Assembly (NCBI GenBank): GCA_903898215.1 | Contig: CAIUEQ010000086.1 | Coordinates: 1 to 15,970, forward strand | Direction of reading: 5' to 3' | DNA length: 15,970 nucleotides | Source: an uncultured Bacteroidota bacterium | GTDB lineage: Bacteria; Bacteroidota; Bacteroidia; UKL13-3 | Shown: in pieces, positions 15,547-15,970 of the stretch | Layout of the letters: every line of letters begins with the position of its first letter | Numbering within the stretch: the first letter of the stretch is position 1 | Notes under the pieces: model-generated | What the model saw: the letters and a program-made list of their open reading frames with translations, nothing else | Databases searched by the model: none | What the model was told of the DNA's origin: nothing | Made by a program: the position numbers and the translations under genes

Positions 15547-15698
15547 AACATTTCGAATTGTTATTGTCAAAATGAACTAAATCGAGATATTTTAAATTAG
15601 ATAAATTTTGTTAGTAACAATTATGAGATTGTAATTGAACTTCATTTTCTGTTTTGAATTTCTCCTTTCAAAAAAGGAAATTATTATAACGCGTGATA

Positions 15699-15970
15699 CA
15701 GGTCGCACCTGACGGAGCTAAATGGAACGATTTTTTTTTCTACAAACAGGTCGCACCTGACGGAGCTAAATGGAACGATTTTTTTTTCTACAAACAGGTC
15801 GCTCCTGACGGAGCTTTATGGAACGAATACTTTTTCTACAAACAGGTCGCACCTGACGGAGCTAAATGGAACGAATTTTTTTTTCTACAAACAGGTCGCA
15901 CCTGACGGAGCTAAATGGAACGATTTTTTTTTCTACAAACAGGTCGCTCCTGACGGAGCTTTATGGAACG
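15699..15970. repeat. 48-bp tandem repeat array, continuing past the right edge
   Basis: Units start at 15699, 15747, 15795, 15843, 15892 and 15940. The period is 48 bp except for the fourth unit (49 bp, one extra A before its T-run). Each unit has a conserved 32-bp head, a T-rich run and CTACAAA. Two variants occur in the order A-A-B-A-A-B. Type A begins CAGGTCGCACCTG and has CTAAATGG. Type B begins CAGGTCGCTCCTG and has CTTTATGG, with AATAC interrupting the T-run. The sixth unit is cut by the window end and matches the third unit over all visible bases. No spacers are present, so this is not a CRISPR array. Confidence 0.95.

Larger units (their letters stand above)
15282..15698. other. Non-coding region between glnN and the 48-bp repeat array
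   Basis: I see no gene in this stretch of about 417 bp. It contains the presumed glnN promoter, a TGTGT-TTT-ACACA hairpin (15410-15422), the 11-bp tandem repeat (15503-15546) and a small hairpin TCCTTT-CAAA-AAAGGA (15663-15678) just before the repeat array. Base composition is very AT-rich up to the array. Confidence 0.6.

Noticed and set aside
15693..15905. An open frame through the repeat array encoding a 16-residue repeat (QVAPDGAKWNDFFFYK).
   Set aside because: It is open only because 48 is a multiple of three. One extra base in the fourth unit breaks it, the start lies at the array edge, and the DNA-level inverted repeats explain the conservation better.
15699..15970. CRISPR array.
   Set aside because: Units are directly tandem with no variable spacers and no cas genes are nearby.

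Overview
The window is AT-rich DNA from a member of the Bacteroidota, probably an uncultured Chitinophagales/Sphingobacteriales-like lineage (inference). The evidence is a type III glutamine synthetase, two PorE-like OmpA/beta-propeller proteins, a MoaC-MoaB fusion, the long Bacteroidota form of PurM, few Shine-Dalgarno sequences, and several promoters matching the TAnnTTTG -7 element of this phylum. No rRNA, tRNA, transposase or phage gene is visible.

Layout. Positions 2-1090 (+) hold the 3' part of a CNNM/CBS/CorC membrane protein that continues off the left edge. A small, very acidic conserved protein (1359-1682, +) follows and ends stop-to-stop against a leftward operon. Read from its 5' end, that operon is a U32 peptidase-like Fe-S protein (5325-4081), a one-cluster ferredoxin (4084-3857), moaD (3845-3618), moaE (3541-3092), a moaC-moaB fusion (3088-2177) and a GNAT acetyltransferase (2167-1679). 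Starting from the same intergenic region, a rightward gene (5468-6172) joins an unrecognised alpha/beta domain to an AroQ-type chorismate mutase domain. It is followed by a MntA-HepT (type VII) toxin-antitoxin pair (6264-6909) with its own promoter.

The rest is leftward: glnN (15281-13098), a lipoprotein of PorE architecture (13049-10956) closed by a strong hairpin terminator, a second PorE-like protein (10865-8880) whose stop overlaps the start of a small beta-barrel protein (8880-8164), then purM (8088-6925). The last 689 bases are non-coding and repetitive. An 11-bp tandem repeat lies at about 15503-15546, and a 48-bp tandem repeat array begins at 15699 and runs off the right edge.

How the parts work together. 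The moa genes cover conversion of the GTP-derived intermediate to molybdopterin and the first adenylylation step; moaA and moeA are not in this window. The two PorE-like proteins and the barrel protein form an envelope module linking peptidoglycan to the outer membrane, plausibly connected to type IX secretion. glnN and purM are housekeeping genes for nitrogen assimilation and purine synthesis. The least explained parts are the repeat array at the right end, with its higher-order A-A-B pattern and alternative hairpins, the N-terminal domain of the chorismate mutase protein, and the linkage of a U32/ferredoxin pair to cofactor genes.
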